Shown: positions 7,086 through 16,415 of the stretch, piece after piece
How positions within the stretch are numbered: position 1 is the stretch's first letter
Layout: the number at the start of each line of letters is the position of its first letter
NCBI GenBank assembly: GCA_944349855.1
Contig: CALVNS010000003.1
Span: forward strand, 43,883-107,882
DNA length: 64,000 bases
Origin: an uncultured Eubacteriales bacterium
GTDB lineage: Bacteria > Bacillota > Clostridia > Christensenellales > Aristaeellaceae
Direction of reading: 5' to 3'
The notes under the pieces: generated by a model
What the model was told of the DNA's origin: nothing
Seen by the model: the letters and a program-made list of their open reading frames with translations, nothing else
Databases searched by the model: none
Translations under genes and position numbers: made by a program

Positions 7086-8558
7086 ATGCAACTGACGGAT
7101 CTGACCGCCCTGGAGCTGGGCGCCGCCATCAAGAGCCGCGCCTGCAGCGTGGAGGAGGCCGTGCGCGCCTCGCTTGCGCGCATCGCCGCGCTGGATGGGC
7201 GCATCGGCGCGTTCATCACGGTGTGCGAGCAGGAGGCGCTGCAGGAGGCCCGCCGCGTGCAGCGCGGCATCGACGACGGCTCGCTGACCCATCCGCTGGC
7301 CGGCGTGCCCATGGCGCTCAAGGACAACCTGTCCACGCGCGGCGTGCGCACCACCTGCGGCTCGCGCATGCTGGAAGGCTACGTGCCCACGTTCGACGCG
7401 ACGGTGGTGGAGCGCCTGCGCGCGCTGGGCGCGGTGTGCGTGGGCAAGACGAACATGGACGAATTCGCGATGGGCTCCTCGACGGAGACGTCGTACTTCC
7501 ACCCCACGCGCAACCCCTTTGATCCCGCGCGCGTGCCGGGCGGCTCCTCCGGAGGCAGCGCCGCGGCCGTCGCCGCGCGCGAGGTGCCCTACGCGCTGGG
7601 CTCGGACACCGGCGGCTCCATCCGCCAGCCCGCGTCCTTCTGCGGCGTGACCGGCCTCAAGCCCACCTACGGCGCGGTCTCGCGCTACGGCCTGATCGCC
7701 TACGCCTCCTCGCTGGACCAGATCGGCCCCCTGTGCCGCGACGCGCTGGACGCCGCCGCCGTCCATGCCGCCATCGCCGGCGCGGACGCGCGCGACGCCA
7801 CCAGCGTGCAGGCCCCGCCGCTGCCGCCCCTGGGCGCGCCGGACCTTGCCGGCCTTTGCGTGGGCATCCCCGAGGAATACCTGGGCGAGGGCCTGGACCC
7901 CCAGGTGCGCGCGCGCGTGCTGGACTGCGCGCAGACGCTGCGCGAGCTGGGCGCGCAGGTCGAGCGCTGCTCCATGCCCGCGCTGCGCGCCGCCATCCCC
8001 GCCTATTACGTGCTCGCCTCCGCAGAGGCCAGCTCTAACCTCTCGCGCTACGACGGGATCAAGTACGGCTACCGCGCCGCCCCGCGCCCGGACGGCGAGG
8101 AGGACCTGACCGGCCTGTACGCGCGCACGCGCAGCGAGGGCTTCGGCCGCGAGGTCAAGCGCCGCGTGCTGCTGGGCACGTTCGCGCTGTGCAGCGGCTA
8201 CTACGACGCCTACTATGCCAAGGCGCAGCGGGCGCGCGCGCTCATCCGCGCGTCGTTTGACGAGGCGCTGGCCCGCTTTGACGCGCTGCTGGGCCCCACC
8301 GCGCCCACGACCGCCTTCCCGCTGGGCGAGCGCCTGGACGATCCGCTGCAGATGTACCTGGGCGACATCTACACCGTGTCGGTCAATCTGGCCGGCCTGC
8401 CGGGGCTTTCGATCCCCTGCGGCGCGGATGCGCAGGGCCTGCCCGTGGGCGCGCAGCTGATCGCCGCGCCCTTTGGCGAGGGCACGCTGCTGCGCATCGC
8501 CGCCGCCTACCAGGCCGCCACCGGCCACCACAGACGCGCTCCAAAGGAGGTGGGCTGA
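7086..8558 (+). CDS. gatA: Asp/Glu-tRNA amidotransferase subunit A (glutamine amidase)
   Basis: Hydrolyses glutamine and channels ammonia to GatB. 490 residues. The amidase Ser-cisSer-Lys triad is visible: Lys in 'VGKTNMDEFAMGSSTE', cis-Ser in 'GGSSGGSAAAVAA' and the nucleophile Ser in 'DTGGSIRQPASFCG'. The frame is open to a GTG at 7068 that overlaps the gatC stop, but GGGAGGAG (7073-7080) favours ATG 7086. Confidence 0.95.
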   Translation: MQLTDLTALELGAAIKSRACSVEEAVRASLARIAALDGRIGAFITVCEQEALQEARRVQRGIDDGSLTHPLAGVPMALKDNLSTRGVRTTCGSRMLEGYVPTFDATVVERLRALGAVCVGKTNMDEFAMGSSTETSYFHPTRNPFDPARVPGGSSGGSAAAVAAREVPYALGSDTGGSIRQPASFCGVTGLKPTYGAVSRYGLIAYASSLDQIGPLCRDALDAAAVHAAIAGADARDATSVQAPPLPPLGAPDLAGLCVGIPEEYLGEGLDPQVRARVLDCAQTLRELGAQVERCSMPALRAAIPAYYVLASAEASSNLSRYDGIKYGYRAAPRPDGEEDLTGLYARTRSEGFGREVKRRVLLGTFALCSGYYDAYYAKAQRARALIRASFDEALARFDALLGPTAPTTAFPLGERLDDPLQMYLGDIYTVSVNLAGLPGLSIPCGADAQGLPVGAQLIAAPFGEGTLLRIAAAYQAATGHHRRAPKEVG

Positions 8559-10013
8559 ATGACCGCCTATGAGATGGTCGTCGGGCTGGAGGTGCACGTG
8601 GAGCTGGCCACGCGCACCAAGCTCTTCTGCGCCTGCTCCGCCGCGTTCGGCGGCGCGCCCAACACCCACTGCTGCCCCGTGTGCTCGGGCATGCCCGGCG
8701 CGCTGCCCGTGCTCAACCGCCGCGTGGTCGACCTGGCCATTGCCACCGGCCTGGCGCTGGGCTGCCGCATCACGCGCCACACCCAGTTTGACCGCAAGAA
8801 CTACTTCTATCCCGACCTGCCCAAGGCCTACCAGATCTCGCAGCTGTACATGCCCATCTGCCGCGGCGGCAGCGTCCAGATCGACGTGGGCGGCGCCAGG
8901 AAGGACGTGCGCATCCACGAGATCCACATGGAGGAGGACGCGGGCAAGCTCGTGCACGACCCATGGACCGACCGGACAATGGCCGACTACAACCGCTGCG
9001 GCGTGCCGCTGCTGGAGATCGTCTCCGAGCCGGACATGCGCTCGCCCGAGGAGGTCGTCGCCTACCTGGAGAAGCTGCGCGCCACGCTGCAATACCTGGG
9101 CGTGTCGGACTGCAAGATGCAGGAGGGCTCGCTGCGCGCGGACGTGAACCTGTCCGTGCGCCCCGTGGGCAGCGAGGCGCTGGGCACCCGCACCGAGATG
9201 AAGAACCTGAACAGCTTCAAGGCCATCGCGCGCGCGGTGGCGGGCGAGTTCCGCCGCCAGGTGGAGCTGCTCCAGGACGGCCGCGCCGTGCGCCAGGAGA
9301 CGCGCCGCTGGGACGACAACAAGGACACGTCCTTTGCGATGCGCTCCAAGGAGGACGCGCAGGACTACCGCTACTTCCCCGAGCCCGACCTGCCGCCGCT
9401 GGTCATCGACGAGGCATGGATCGAGCGCGTGCGCGCATCGCTGCCCGAGCTGGCGGAGGCGAAGATCGCCCGCTTCCAGCGCGACATGGGCCTGAGCGAG
9501 CGCGACGCGCGCGCCCTGACCGCCGAAAAGCCGCTGTGCGACCTGTTCGAGCAGACCGCCGCGTGCTGCGCCCGGCCCAAGGACGCGGCCAACTGGGTCA
9601 TGGGCGAGGTGCGCGCCGCGCTCAAGGCGCGCGGCCTGGCCCCCGACGCGCTGACGCTCGCGCCCGAGGCGCTTGCGCGTATCGTACTGCTCACCGCACA
9701 GGGCAGCCTCGCCCGCGACGGCGCGCGCGAGGCGCTGCAGGCCGCCATGGACGCATCGCCGGACGCGCCGTTGGACGTGGACGCCTTTGCGCGCGCGCAT
9801 GGCCTGCTGCTCGCGCGGGACGACGGCGCCTGCGAGCGCGCGGTGCGCGAGGCGCTGCAGGCCTTCCCCGCGGAGGTTGCGCGCTGCCGCGCGGGCGAGG
9901 AGAAGCTGGTGGGCTTCCTCGTGGGCCAGGCGATGAAGCGCATGCCGGGCCGCGGCGACCCGCGGCGCGTGAGCGAGCTGCTGCGCGAGGCGCTGCGCGC
10001 GCCGGACGCATAA
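8559..10013 (+). CDS. gatB: Asp/Glu-tRNA amidotransferase subunit B
   Basis: Activates the mischarged Asp or Glu on tRNA and transfers ammonia to give Asn- or Gln-tRNA. 484 residues. 'YEMVVGLEVHVEL' opens the protein; a zinc site is visible as CAC...CCPVC near residues 26-48; 'FDRKNYFYPDLPKAYQISQ' and the C-terminal YqeY-like helical tail follow. ATG immediately follows the gatA TGA (TGAATG), with AAAGGAGGTGG inside gatA. Confidence 0.95.
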   Translation: MTAYEMVVGLEVHVELATRTKLFCACSAAFGGAPNTHCCPVCSGMPGALPVLNRRVVDLAIATGLALGCRITRHTQFDRKNYFYPDLPKAYQISQLYMPICRGGSVQIDVGGARKDVRIHEIHMEEDAGKLVHDPWTDRTMADYNRCGVPLLEIVSEPDMRSPEEVVAYLEKLRATLQYLGVSDCKMQEGSLRADVNLSVRPVGSEALGTRTEMKNLNSFKAIARAVAGEFRRQVELLQDGRAVRQETRRWDDNKDTSFAMRSKEDAQDYRYFPEPDLPPLVIDEAWIERVRASLPELAEAKIARFQRDMGLSERDARALTAEKPLCDLFEQTAACCARPKDAANWVMGEVRAALKARGLAPDALTLAPEALARIVLLTAQGSLARDGAREALQAAMDASPDAPLDVDAFARAHGLLLARDDGACERAVREALQAFPAEVARCRAGEEKLVGFLVGQAMKRMPGRGDPRRVSELLREALRAPDA

Positions 10014-10019
10014 GAAAAA

Positions 10020-10057
10020 GGGGCCGGACCTCCCGATGGAGGCCCGGCCCCTTTTTT
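10020..10057. terminator. Bidirectional terminator between gatB and the DegT gene
   Basis: GGGGCCGGACCTCC pairs with GGAGGCCCGGCCCC (one mismatch) across CGAT, with six Ts on the plus strand and a run of As before the stem that serves as T tract on the minus strand. Genes converge here. Confidence 0.9.
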
Positions 10058-10064
10058 CATTTCT

Positions 10065-11237
10065 TCAGCGCTTGAATTTCTGCACGATGTCCAGCACCGC
10101 CTCGGCCACATAGGCCGCGTCCTCCACGGACAGGCGCGAGTACATCGGCAGCGAAATCTCCGTATCCGAGAACCGCTCGGCCCGGGGGAAGTCGCCCGGC
10201 GCGAACCCGAAGCGCGCCCGGTAGGCGCTCATCAGATGCACGGGCAGGAAGTGCACGCTCGTGCCCACGTTGCGCTCGGCCAGCTCCGCCACAAAGCGGT
10301 CGCGGTCGATCGTCAGCGCCTCGGGCCGGATGCGCAGCACGTACAGGTGGCGGCTGTGCACGGTGTTCTCAGGCGTCTGCTGCAGCACCAGCGCCTCGCA
10401 CGGCGCAAACGCGCGCTCGTATACCTCCACCGCCTGCATGCGCGCCGCCTGCATCTGCGGCATGCGCTCCAATTGCGTCAGGCCCAGCGCCGCCTGCAGG
10501 TCGAACATGTTGTACTTGTAGCCGAACTCCGTCACGTCGTAGCGGAACGAGCCGCCCTTGCCGTAGCGCTTCCACGCGTTGCGGCTCATGCCGTGGCAGG
10601 AGAGCACGCCCGCGCGCTCGGCAATGCCGTCGTCGTCGGTGACGAGCATGCCGCCCTCGCCCGTGGCCAGGTTCTTCGTCGCGTAGAAGCTGAACGACGC
10701 CGCGCCCATCGGATGGCAGCCGATGGGTTCGCCGTGGTAGCGCGTCTCCACGGCGTGGGCGGCGTCCTCGCTCAGGAACAGCCCATGCGCCCGGCACAGC
10801 GCGCGCACGGCGTCCAGGTCGCAGGCGACGCCCGAGTAGTGCACGGGCACGACGGCCCTGGTGCGCTTCGTGATCCTGCGCTCGATCTGCTCGGGGTCGA
10901 TGCAGCCGGTGCGCTCGTCGATGTCGGCAAAGACCGGCGTCGCGCCCGTGTGCACGATGGTGCTGGCCGTGGACGCGAACGTCAGCGGCGAGGTGATGAC
11001 CTCGTCTCCCGGCCCGATGCCCTGCGAGAGCAGCGCCAGGTGCAGCGCCGCCGTGCACGAGTTGACCGCGATGGCGTGCTTGGCGCCCACGTACTGCGCA
11101 AAGCGCTTTTCAAACTCGACGGTCAGCGGGCCCTTGGCCCACCAGCCGGAGCGGATCGCCCCGGCGACCGCGTCGACCTCCCGCTCGGACACATCCGGGA
11201 TGCAGAAGGGGATGAACGTCTCTCGTACCTTGAACAT
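10065..11237 (-). CDS. DegT/DnrJ/EryC1-family PLP aminotransferase
   Basis: Sugar aminotransferase fold; members transfer an amino group to nucleotide-linked keto-sugars. 390 residues. 'SGWWAKGPLTVEFEKRF', 'AVNSCTAALHLAL', 'GDEVITSPLTFASTAS' and 'LSEDAAHA' are family blocks, and the PLP lysine is in 'SFYATKNLATGEGG'. SD AAAGGAG. It follows mgtE by 30 bases and is probably co-transcribed. No other nucleotide-sugar gene is nearby, so the substrate is unknown; ArnB/PseC-like or a cell-surface sugar role is possible. Confidence 0.85.
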   Translation of the reverse strand: MFKVRETFIPFCIPDVSEREVDAVAGAIRSGWWAKGPLTVEFEKRFAQYVGAKHAIAVNSCTAALHLALLSQGIGPGDEVITSPLTFASTASTIVHTGATPVFADIDERTGCIDPEQIERRITKRTRAVVPVHYSGVACDLDAVRALCRAHGLFLSEDAAHAVETRYHGEPIGCHPMGAASFSFYATKNLATGEGGMLVTDDDGIAERAGVLSCHGMSRNAWKRYGKGGSFRYDVTEFGYKYNMFDLQAALGLTQLERMPQMQAARMQAVEVYERAFAPCEALVLQQTPENTVHSRHLYVLRIRPEALTIDRDRFVAELAERNVGTSVHFLPVHLMSAYRARFGFAPGDFPRAERFSDTEISLPMYSRLSVEDAAYVAEAVLDIVQKFKR

Positions 11238-11267
11238 GGCAGTCTCCTTTTGTCGTAGGTTGGGGCG

Positions 11268-12617
11268 TCACAGCCCCAGCAGCTGGATCGCCAGCAGGAA
11301 ATAGATGCCCAGCGCGCAGGCATCGACGATCGTGGTGATCATCGGCGAGGCCATGATCGCCGGGTCCAGGCCCAGCTTCTTGGCGCCCATGGGCAGCAGG
11401 CAGCCCACGCCCTTGGCGATGATGACCGTGCACAGGATCGACAGGCTCACCGTCAGGGAGACGAGCACGTCCACGCGCACGAACAGCAGCATGCGCACGA
11501 AGTTCACCGCCGCCAGGATCGCGCCGCAGATCACCGCCACGCGCAGCTCCTTCCACAGCACGCGCCACACGTCGCGCGTCTCCACCTCGCCCAGCGCCAG
11601 GTTGCGGATGACCATGACCGACGTCTGCGAGCCGGAGTTGCCGCCCGTATCCATGAGCATGGGGATGAACGAGGTGAGCACCACCATGCTGGACAGCACG
11701 CTTTCAAACCGCGCGATGATCGCGCCCGTGAACGTGGCCGAGATCATGAGCAGCAGCAGCCACGGCACGCGGTGCTTGGCCAGCGTCCACACGCTCGAGC
11801 GCAGGTATTCCTCGTCCGAGGGCGTCATGGCCGCCATCTTCTCGAAGTCCTCGGTGTTCTCCTCCTGAATGACGTCGACGATGTCGTCGACCGTGATGAT
11901 GCCCACCAGCCGCTCCTCCGCGTCGACGACCGGGATGGACATCAGGTCATAGCGGCGGAAGTTGCGCGCGACGGCCTCCTGATCGTCCGTCGTGTGCGCA
12001 AAGACCGGATCCGCCTCCATGATCTCGCGCATCGTCTGCGTCTCGGGCGCGACGATCAGCTTGCGCAGCGAGACCGTGCCCAGCAGCTTGCGCTGCTGGT
12101 CGATCACGTAGCAGGTGTAGACCGTCTCCTTGTCCACGCCCGTGCGGCGGATGTGGTCCATCGCCTTGCGCACGGTGTAGTAGTCGTGCAGGTCGACAAA
12201 CTCCGTGGTCATCAGGCTGCCGGCGCTGTTCTCCGGATAGCGCAGCAGCTGGTTGATCTGGCTGCGCGTCTGCTGATCCGCGTTTTGCAGCACCTTCTTG
12301 ACCACGCCCGCGGGCATCTCCTCCAGAAAGTCGACCGTGTCGTCCATGAACATCTCGTCCATCAGGTGGCGGACCTCCAGGCCCGACATCGACTCCACGA
12401 TCGCGCGCTGCTCCTCCGCGGACATATAGGAGAACACGTCCGCGGAGATGTCCTTGGGCAACAGGCGGAACAGGCGCACGACCAGATCCTTGTCCTGCTC
12501 CTCCATCGCCTCGGCGATGTCGACCGGCGGGATGTGCGACACGCGCTCCTTGAAGCGCTGAATCTCGCCCGCCTGCACCAGCTGGGTCAATTCCAGCAGG
12601 ATTTCCTTCTCTTCCAT
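11268..12617 (-). CDS. mgtE: Magnesium transporter MgtE
   Basis: Mg2+ channel/transporter of the inner membrane. 449 residues in the standard order: N-terminal superhelical domain (1-130; 'PPVDIAEAMEEQDKDLVVRLFRLLP'), tandem CBS domains (about 135-255; 'SIPVVDAEERLVGIITVDDI'), plug helix, then five membrane segments with the pore signature 'PMLMDTGGNSGSQTSVMVIRNLALGE' (shown in part: MDTGGNSGSQ) and 'PMITTIVDACALGIYF'. The N and CBS domains normally sense cytosolic Mg2+. The transcript has a leader of about 200 bases that holds a small open frame. Confidence 0.95.
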   Translation of the reverse strand: MEEKEILLELTQLVQAGEIQRFKERVSHIPPVDIAEAMEEQDKDLVVRLFRLLPKDISADVFSYMSAEEQRAIVESMSGLEVRHLMDEMFMDDTVDFLEEMPAGVVKKVLQNADQQTRSQINQLLRYPENSAGSLMTTEFVDLHDYYTVRKAMDHIRRTGVDKETVYTCYVIDQQRKLLGTVSLRKLIVAPETQTMREIMEADPVFAHTTDDQEAVARNFRRYDLMSIPVVDAEERLVGIITVDDIVDVIQEENTEDFEKMAAMTPSDEEYLRSSVWTLAKHRVPWLLLLMISATFTGAIIARFESVLSSMVVLTSFIPMLMDTGGNSGSQTSVMVIRNLALGEVETRDVWRVLWKELRVAVICGAILAAVNFVRMLLFVRVDVLVSLTVSLSILCTVIIAKGVGCLLPMGAKKLGLDPAIMASPMITTIVDACALGIYFLLAIQLLGL

Positions 12618-12673
12618 GTTCTATCGCTCCTCTCGTTCTGATTCGGGGTGGATCAGGACGCGAGGCCCTCCCT

Positions 12674-12778
12674 TTACGCCGGCAGGCCGGGCGGGGGCGC
12701 GCCGAAAAGCGGGCAGCGCGCTCCGTTCGTCGCCGGCGGCCTTGGGGGAACGCCCGCGTCGTGACCATGATCGTCCAC
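12674..12778 (-). CDS. Possible leader peptide upstream of mgtE (34 residues)
   Basis: GTG start at 12778 with AAGGAGAGG (12787-12795) eight bases upstream; stop TAA at 12674-12676; 57 bases before mgtE. The start is acidic and is followed by prolines: (M)DDHGHDAGVPPRPP, and nine of 34 residues are Pro. Acid-then-proline openings are what the enterobacterial Mg2+ leader MgtL uses to destabilise ribosomes at low Mg2+. GC-rich DNA yields prolines easily, so this is a suggestion only. No match to the M-box consensus was seen in this leader. Confidence 0.35.
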   Translation of the reverse strand: MDDHGHDAGVPPRPPATNGARCPLFGAPPPGLPA

Positions 12779-12827
12779 GCTGCTCACCTCTCCTTCCTCT
12801 TGCGCAAATCGGGGGGACGCCCCGTAT

Positions 12828-12856
12828 AGGGTAACGCCGCCCCCGCAAAAAGTCAA
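12828..12856 (-). promoter_or_regulatory. Putative promoter of mgtE
   Basis: TTGACT (12851-12856), 17-base spacer, TACCCT (12828-12833) on the minus strand. The -10 is weak, but the placement explains the long leader. Confidence 0.55.
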
Positions 12857-12870
12857 GCCCTTTCGCACGC

Positions 12871-13803
12871 CTATAGCGTGTTCCCCTCGTGCTCGATGTA
12901 TTCCTCCAGGCACCAGCCGTTGTATTCCATGACCGTGGCCACCTCCAGCCCCACATAGCGGATGTGCCACGCCTCGGGCAGGTAGCCCGTGATCTCCTGC
13001 TTGCCCTCCGGATAGCGCACGACGAACCCGTACGCATAGCAGTTGGCGTGCAGCCACTTCTGCTGCTGCGTGCCCTTGAACGACACGCCGGGCACCGTGA
13101 TGTCAAACGCCAGGCCCGTCTGGTGCTCGCTCGCGCCCGCCGGCGCCACCAGCTGATAGGTCGCCTGCAGCGCCTTCTGCGCCGACAGGCCGTTCTCCGT
13201 CCGATAGATGTAGGCCTGCTCGTCCACCAGCGACTGCTGGTAGTCGTACGTGCGGTAGCCCGCGCTCACCTGCCAGTTGTCCACGCCCTGCGCCACCGCG
13301 TCGCGGATCATCACGATCAGCGCCTCCACGGCCGTGCGGTCGCCCTGGATGTCCGCGCCCTTGACCTTGAGCAGCCCCTCGGGCACCACGTCGCGCAGGT
13401 ACACCAGATCGTCCGGCACGAAGTCCGCGCCGAGCGTATGCTCGCGGTTGACCAGCAGGATCGTCGCGCGCGGCGCGGGCGCGGCCGTGGGGGCCGGCGT
13501 GGGCGCAGGCGTCGGCGCAGGCGTAGGGGTCGGCGTCGGGGTCGGCGTCGGGGTCGGCGTGGGTGTGGGCGTAGGCGTGGGCGTGGGCGTCGCCGTCGGG
13601 ATTGGCGTGGGCACGGGCGTGGGCGTCACGCCCAGCAGCGGCCCGGCGACGGCGTAATACGCCGCGTCGACAAACGGCCTGTAGCCATAGACGAGCAGCA
13701 GATCCGCCAGGATGACCGACAGCAGCACGCACAGCGCGATCAGCAGCCGCTTGAACGGATTGGGCGGCCGCCTGCGGCGCGCGCGTTTCCCGCCTCGGGC
13801 CAT
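12871..13803 (-). CDS. Membrane-anchored D,D-carboxypeptidase (peptidase M15B/VanY type)
   Basis: Trims D-Ala from peptidoglycan stems outside the membrane. 310 residues from ATG 13803 (GGAGGG eight bases upstream); a GTG at 13821 in GTGA overlap with the preceding gene is the alternative. Order: basic cytoplasmic tail (1-18, RARRRRPP), one membrane segment (20-40), a Thr-Pro/Ala-Pro spacer (about 59-112), then the catalytic domain with zinc motifs '[10 protein letters not shown]', '[11 protein letters not shown]' and 'EAWHIRYVG'. The Thr-Pro tract is encoded by hexamer repeats and may vary in length. Last gene of the MBOAT operon. Confidence 0.88.
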   Translation of the reverse strand: MARGGKRARRRRPPNPFKRLLIALCVLLSVILADLLLVYGYRPFVDAAYYAVAGPLLGVTPTPVPTPIPTATPTPTPTPTPTPTPTPTPTPTPTPAPTPAPTPAPTAAPAPRATILLVNREHTLGADFVPDDLVYLRDVVPEGLLKVKGADIQGDRTAVEALIVMIRDAVAQGVDNWQVSAGYRTYDYQQSLVDEQAYIYRTENGLSAQKALQATYQLVAPAGASEHQTGLAFDITVPGVSFKGTQQQKWLHANCYAYGFVVRYPEGKQEITGYLPEAWHIRYVGLEVATVMEYNGWCLEEYIEHEGNTL

Positions 13804-13817
13804 GATCCTGTCCCTCC

Positions 13818-14864
13818 TCACGGCCGGCCGCCCTCTGAGACGATGTCGACCCAGTCGTAGATCTGCTCGTCGTGCTCGTACACGTCGTAGATGTCGTGCA
13901 CGCGGCCCTCGTCCGCGGCCAGGGCATATGCGATGGCGTCGTTGATCTCGGGCGAGTGGTGCGTGGTGTCCTTGTAGTTGTTCAGATCCAGCACCCAGTC
14001 CGCGCGCGTCTGGAAGTCGTAGAGCTTCACGTTCTCATACGGCAGCAGGCGCTCGGTGATCAGATCCTTCATGTTGAGCACGAAGTCCAGGTGCCCCTTC
14101 TGGCGCATGAGCACGTATTCCATGACGCTGTAGGGCGGGAAGTAGATCAGGAACTCCGTCTCCGGGTGCTGCTCGATGAACGGCAGCAAATTGTACTCCA
14201 GGTTGTCGTTCATCTGCCGGTCGTAGATGCTGATGTCCCACTGGTCGGGCGCGCCGGCCGTCGGGTTCACGCCCTTGAGCACCTCCGCCTCGGAGAACTC
14301 GTAGTTGCCGCCCCAGTAGTACATGCTGTCGCGCGTCAGGTAGGTCAGGCCCTCGGCGTTGTACTGGTACGTCTCGTAGAGCCTGTCAAAGAGGATGTCC
14401 TTATTGAGCAGGTAGTACACGTCATTGAAGGGGTTGTCGTCGTACAGGTACATGGGCACGTACTGCGCGGTCTCGTCCTTCTCGGCGATGAACGAGTAGA
14501 TGTCCAGCCCGTAGACGATGCGCTTCATCTCGCGCGTGCGGAAGGCCACGTCCATCAGGATCGCGTGGTTGTGCGCGGTGCCGCCGCTGGTCACCAGCTT
14601 GATCCACTCGCCGCCGAACAGCTCGTCGTACAGCGAGGGCGCGCTGTTCTCCGTCAGCGACGTGCCCACGATCGCGCTGTCGTAGCTGTAGTGCTTGGCG
14701 ATGCCCGCGTTGGTATACACCTGCGTGGCGTAGTCGATCAGCGGCGTGTACCACGTCGCCTGCCGGTAGATCTGGAGCGGATCGACGACGAACACCGTGC
14801 CCGCGCACAGCAGCAGCGCCGCCAGCAGCGCCGAAAGCACGCCGATGCAGAATTTCTTGCTCAT
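13818..14864 (-). CDS. DltD/AlgJ-like SGNH protein partnering the MBOAT acyltransferase
   Basis: 348 residues with one N-terminal membrane anchor (5-28) and an extracytoplasmic SGNH-like domain. The nucleophile block is '[10 protein letters not shown]' (about 67-76) and the likely His/Asp pair is in '[12 protein letters not shown]', features shared with DltD and AlgJ/AlgX proteins that take acyl groups exported by an MBOAT protein. ATG 14864 was preferred over ATG 14873 because GGGAGGG directly abuts the latter. It follows the MBOAT gene by 18 bases. Target polymer unknown; no dltA/dltC is present here. Confidence 0.72.
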   Translation of the reverse strand: MSKKFCIGVLSALLAALLLCAGTVFVVDPLQIYRQATWYTPLIDYATQVYTNAGIAKHYSYDSAIVGTSLTENSAPSLYDELFGGEWIKLVTSGGTAHNHAILMDVAFRTREMKRIVYGLDIYSFIAEKDETAQYVPMYLYDDNPFNDVYYLLNKDILFDRLYETYQYNAEGLTYLTRDSMYYWGGNYEFSEAEVLKGVNPTAGAPDQWDISIYDRQMNDNLEYNLLPFIEQHPETEFLIYFPPYSVMEYVLMRQKGHLDFVLNMKDLITERLLPYENVKLYDFQTRADWVLDLNNYKDTTHHSPEINDAIAYALAADEGRVHDIYDVYEHDEQIYDWVDIVSEGGRP

Positions 14865-14882
14865 GCCGTTCATCCCTCCCGA

Positions 14883-16316
14883 TCAGAAGTTGTAGTACAG
14901 GAACACGCTCACGCCCGACAGCGAGAGCACGCACGCCACCAGCAGCACGACCGTCAGCGCCGCGCGGCCCAGCGTCGGCCTAAAGCGGTCGGTCAGCTCG
15001 TACGTGTTGGGCAGGCCCAGCACGCCCACGAGCGCCAGCACATACCACAGCTGCATCATGATGGCGTTGTAGCCGGGGTGCAGGTTGAGCGGCGTTTTGA
15101 ACACGCCCGTGACGGAGCTGCTGATGGCGCCAAAGTCCATGGAGAACATCGCGCGCAGCACGGTCATGGCGCTGTCCATCGTCTCAGCGCGGAAGAAGAC
15201 CCACGCCACCGTCACGAACAGGAACGTGATCAGCCAGCGCAGCGCCGGGTGCAGCCGGTCGTAGGGCCTGCGAAAGAGGCGGTAGAGCACGCTCATCAGC
15301 CCGTGCAGCCCGCCCCAGAGCACGAACAGCCAGCCCGCGCCGTGCCACAGGCCGCTGACGAGGAAGACGACCATCAGGTTGACGCACGTGCGCGCCAGGC
15401 CCCTGCGGCTGCCGCCCAGCGGGAAGTAGACGTACGTGGTGAAGAAGCGGCTGAGCGTCATGTGCCAGCGCTGCCAGAACTCCTTGATGCTCAGGGATTT
15501 ATAGGGCGAGTTGAAGTTCTGCGTGATGCGGATGTTGAACATCTTGCCCAGGCCCAGGGCCATGTCGCAGTAGCCGGAGAAGTCAAAGTAGAGCTGGAAC
15601 GTATAGCCCAGCGCGACCAGCCAGGCCTCGGGCGTGTTGAGCGCCTGCCCCGCCGCAAAGCCCCACTCGGCCACCTGCGCGAACGTATCCGCGACGATGA
15701 CCTTCTTGAACAGGCCCAGCGCGAACGCGTACAGGCCGGGCGCGAAGTTGTCAAAGCGGAAGTGGCGGTTTTCCGGGTCGGCGAACTGGGGCACGATCTC
15801 GCTGTGCAGCACGATGGGGCCCGCGATCAGCTGCGGGAAGAACGTGACGAACAGCGCGTAGTCCAGGATGTTGTAGCGCGGCACCGTGCGCTTATAGCTG
15901 TCGATGACATAGGAGAGCTGCTGGAATGTGAAGAAGCTGATGCCCAGCGGCAGCACCAGGTGGTGCAGCACAAACGACGTGCCCGCCAGGGCGTTGAGGT
16001 TCTCCACGAAGAAGTCGTAATACTTATAGTAGCCCAGCACGCCCAGGTTGCCCGCCAGGCCCAGACCCAGCAACAGCCGGCGCACGCCCTGGCTGCGCAC
16101 CGTCAGCATGCCCTGGCTGAGCGCGTAGTTGACGAGGATGCTCAGCACGATGATGGGCAGGTAGCGCACGTTGAAGTAGGCGTAGAACACGAGCGAACAG
16201 CCCACCAGCCACACCTTGTTCAGCGGCAGCCGCTTGCACAGCCGGCCCAGGCCGAAATAGCCCACCAGCGTGACGGGCAGGAAGGCGAGGATGAAGACGT
16301 AGGAATTGAACAGCAT
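14883..16316 (-). CDS. MBOAT-family membrane O-acyltransferase (AlgI/DltB type)
   Basis: Moves an acyl group across the membrane for attachment to a surface glycan or teichoic acid. 477 residues, about ten or more hydrophobic segments. 'FNSYVFILAFLPVTL' opening, 'LPLGISFFTFQQLSYVID', 'FFPQLIAGPIVLHSE', the conserved 'SIKEFWQRWHMTLSRFF' and the catalytic His in 'FLVSGLWHGAGWLFVLWGG' are all AlgI-type. First gene of a three-gene operon with the SGNH protein and the carboxypeptidase, suggesting cell-wall polymer O-acetylation. Confidence 0.9.
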   Translation of the reverse strand: MLFNSYVFILAFLPVTLVGYFGLGRLCKRLPLNKVWLVGCSLVFYAYFNVRYLPIIVLSILVNYALSQGMLTVRSQGVRRLLLGLGLAGNLGVLGYYKYYDFFVENLNALAGTSFVLHHLVLPLGISFFTFQQLSYVIDSYKRTVPRYNILDYALFVTFFPQLIAGPIVLHSEIVPQFADPENRHFRFDNFAPGLYAFALGLFKKVIVADTFAQVAEWGFAAGQALNTPEAWLVALGYTFQLYFDFSGYCDMALGLGKMFNIRITQNFNSPYKSLSIKEFWQRWHMTLSRFFTTYVYFPLGGSRRGLARTCVNLMVVFLVSGLWHGAGWLFVLWGGLHGLMSVLYRLFRRPYDRLHPALRWLITFLFVTVAWVFFRAETMDSAMTVLRAMFSMDFGAISSSVTGVFKTPLNLHPGYNAIMMQLWYVLALVGVLGLPNTYELTDRFRPTLGRAALTVVLLVACVLSLSGVSVFLYYNF

Positions 16317-16363
16317 CTGTCAGGCTCTCTCCTTTTGCGCGAAATCCGGGCATAATCAAGGTC

Positions 16364-16392
16364 ATTATACACGAAAGCCGCCCCCTCGTAAA
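16364..16392 (-). promoter_or_regulatory. Promoter of the MBOAT operon
   Basis: TTTACG (16387-16392), 17-base spacer, perfect TATAAT (16364-16369) on the minus strand, about 45 bases before the MBOAT start. Confidence 0.75.
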
Positions 16393-16415
16393 GAAGGTAC
16401 GGCCGGAAAAAGGGC

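Noticed and set aside
12618-12870. M-box magnesium riboswitch before mgtE
   Set aside because: I could not find the conserved M-box blocks in this leader by eye; only a small frame and GC-rich hairpins are visible.
13500-13620. CRISPR-like or satellite array
   Set aside because: The short-period repeat is in frame and codes the Thr-Pro spacer of the carboxypeptidase; no spacers of even length exist.
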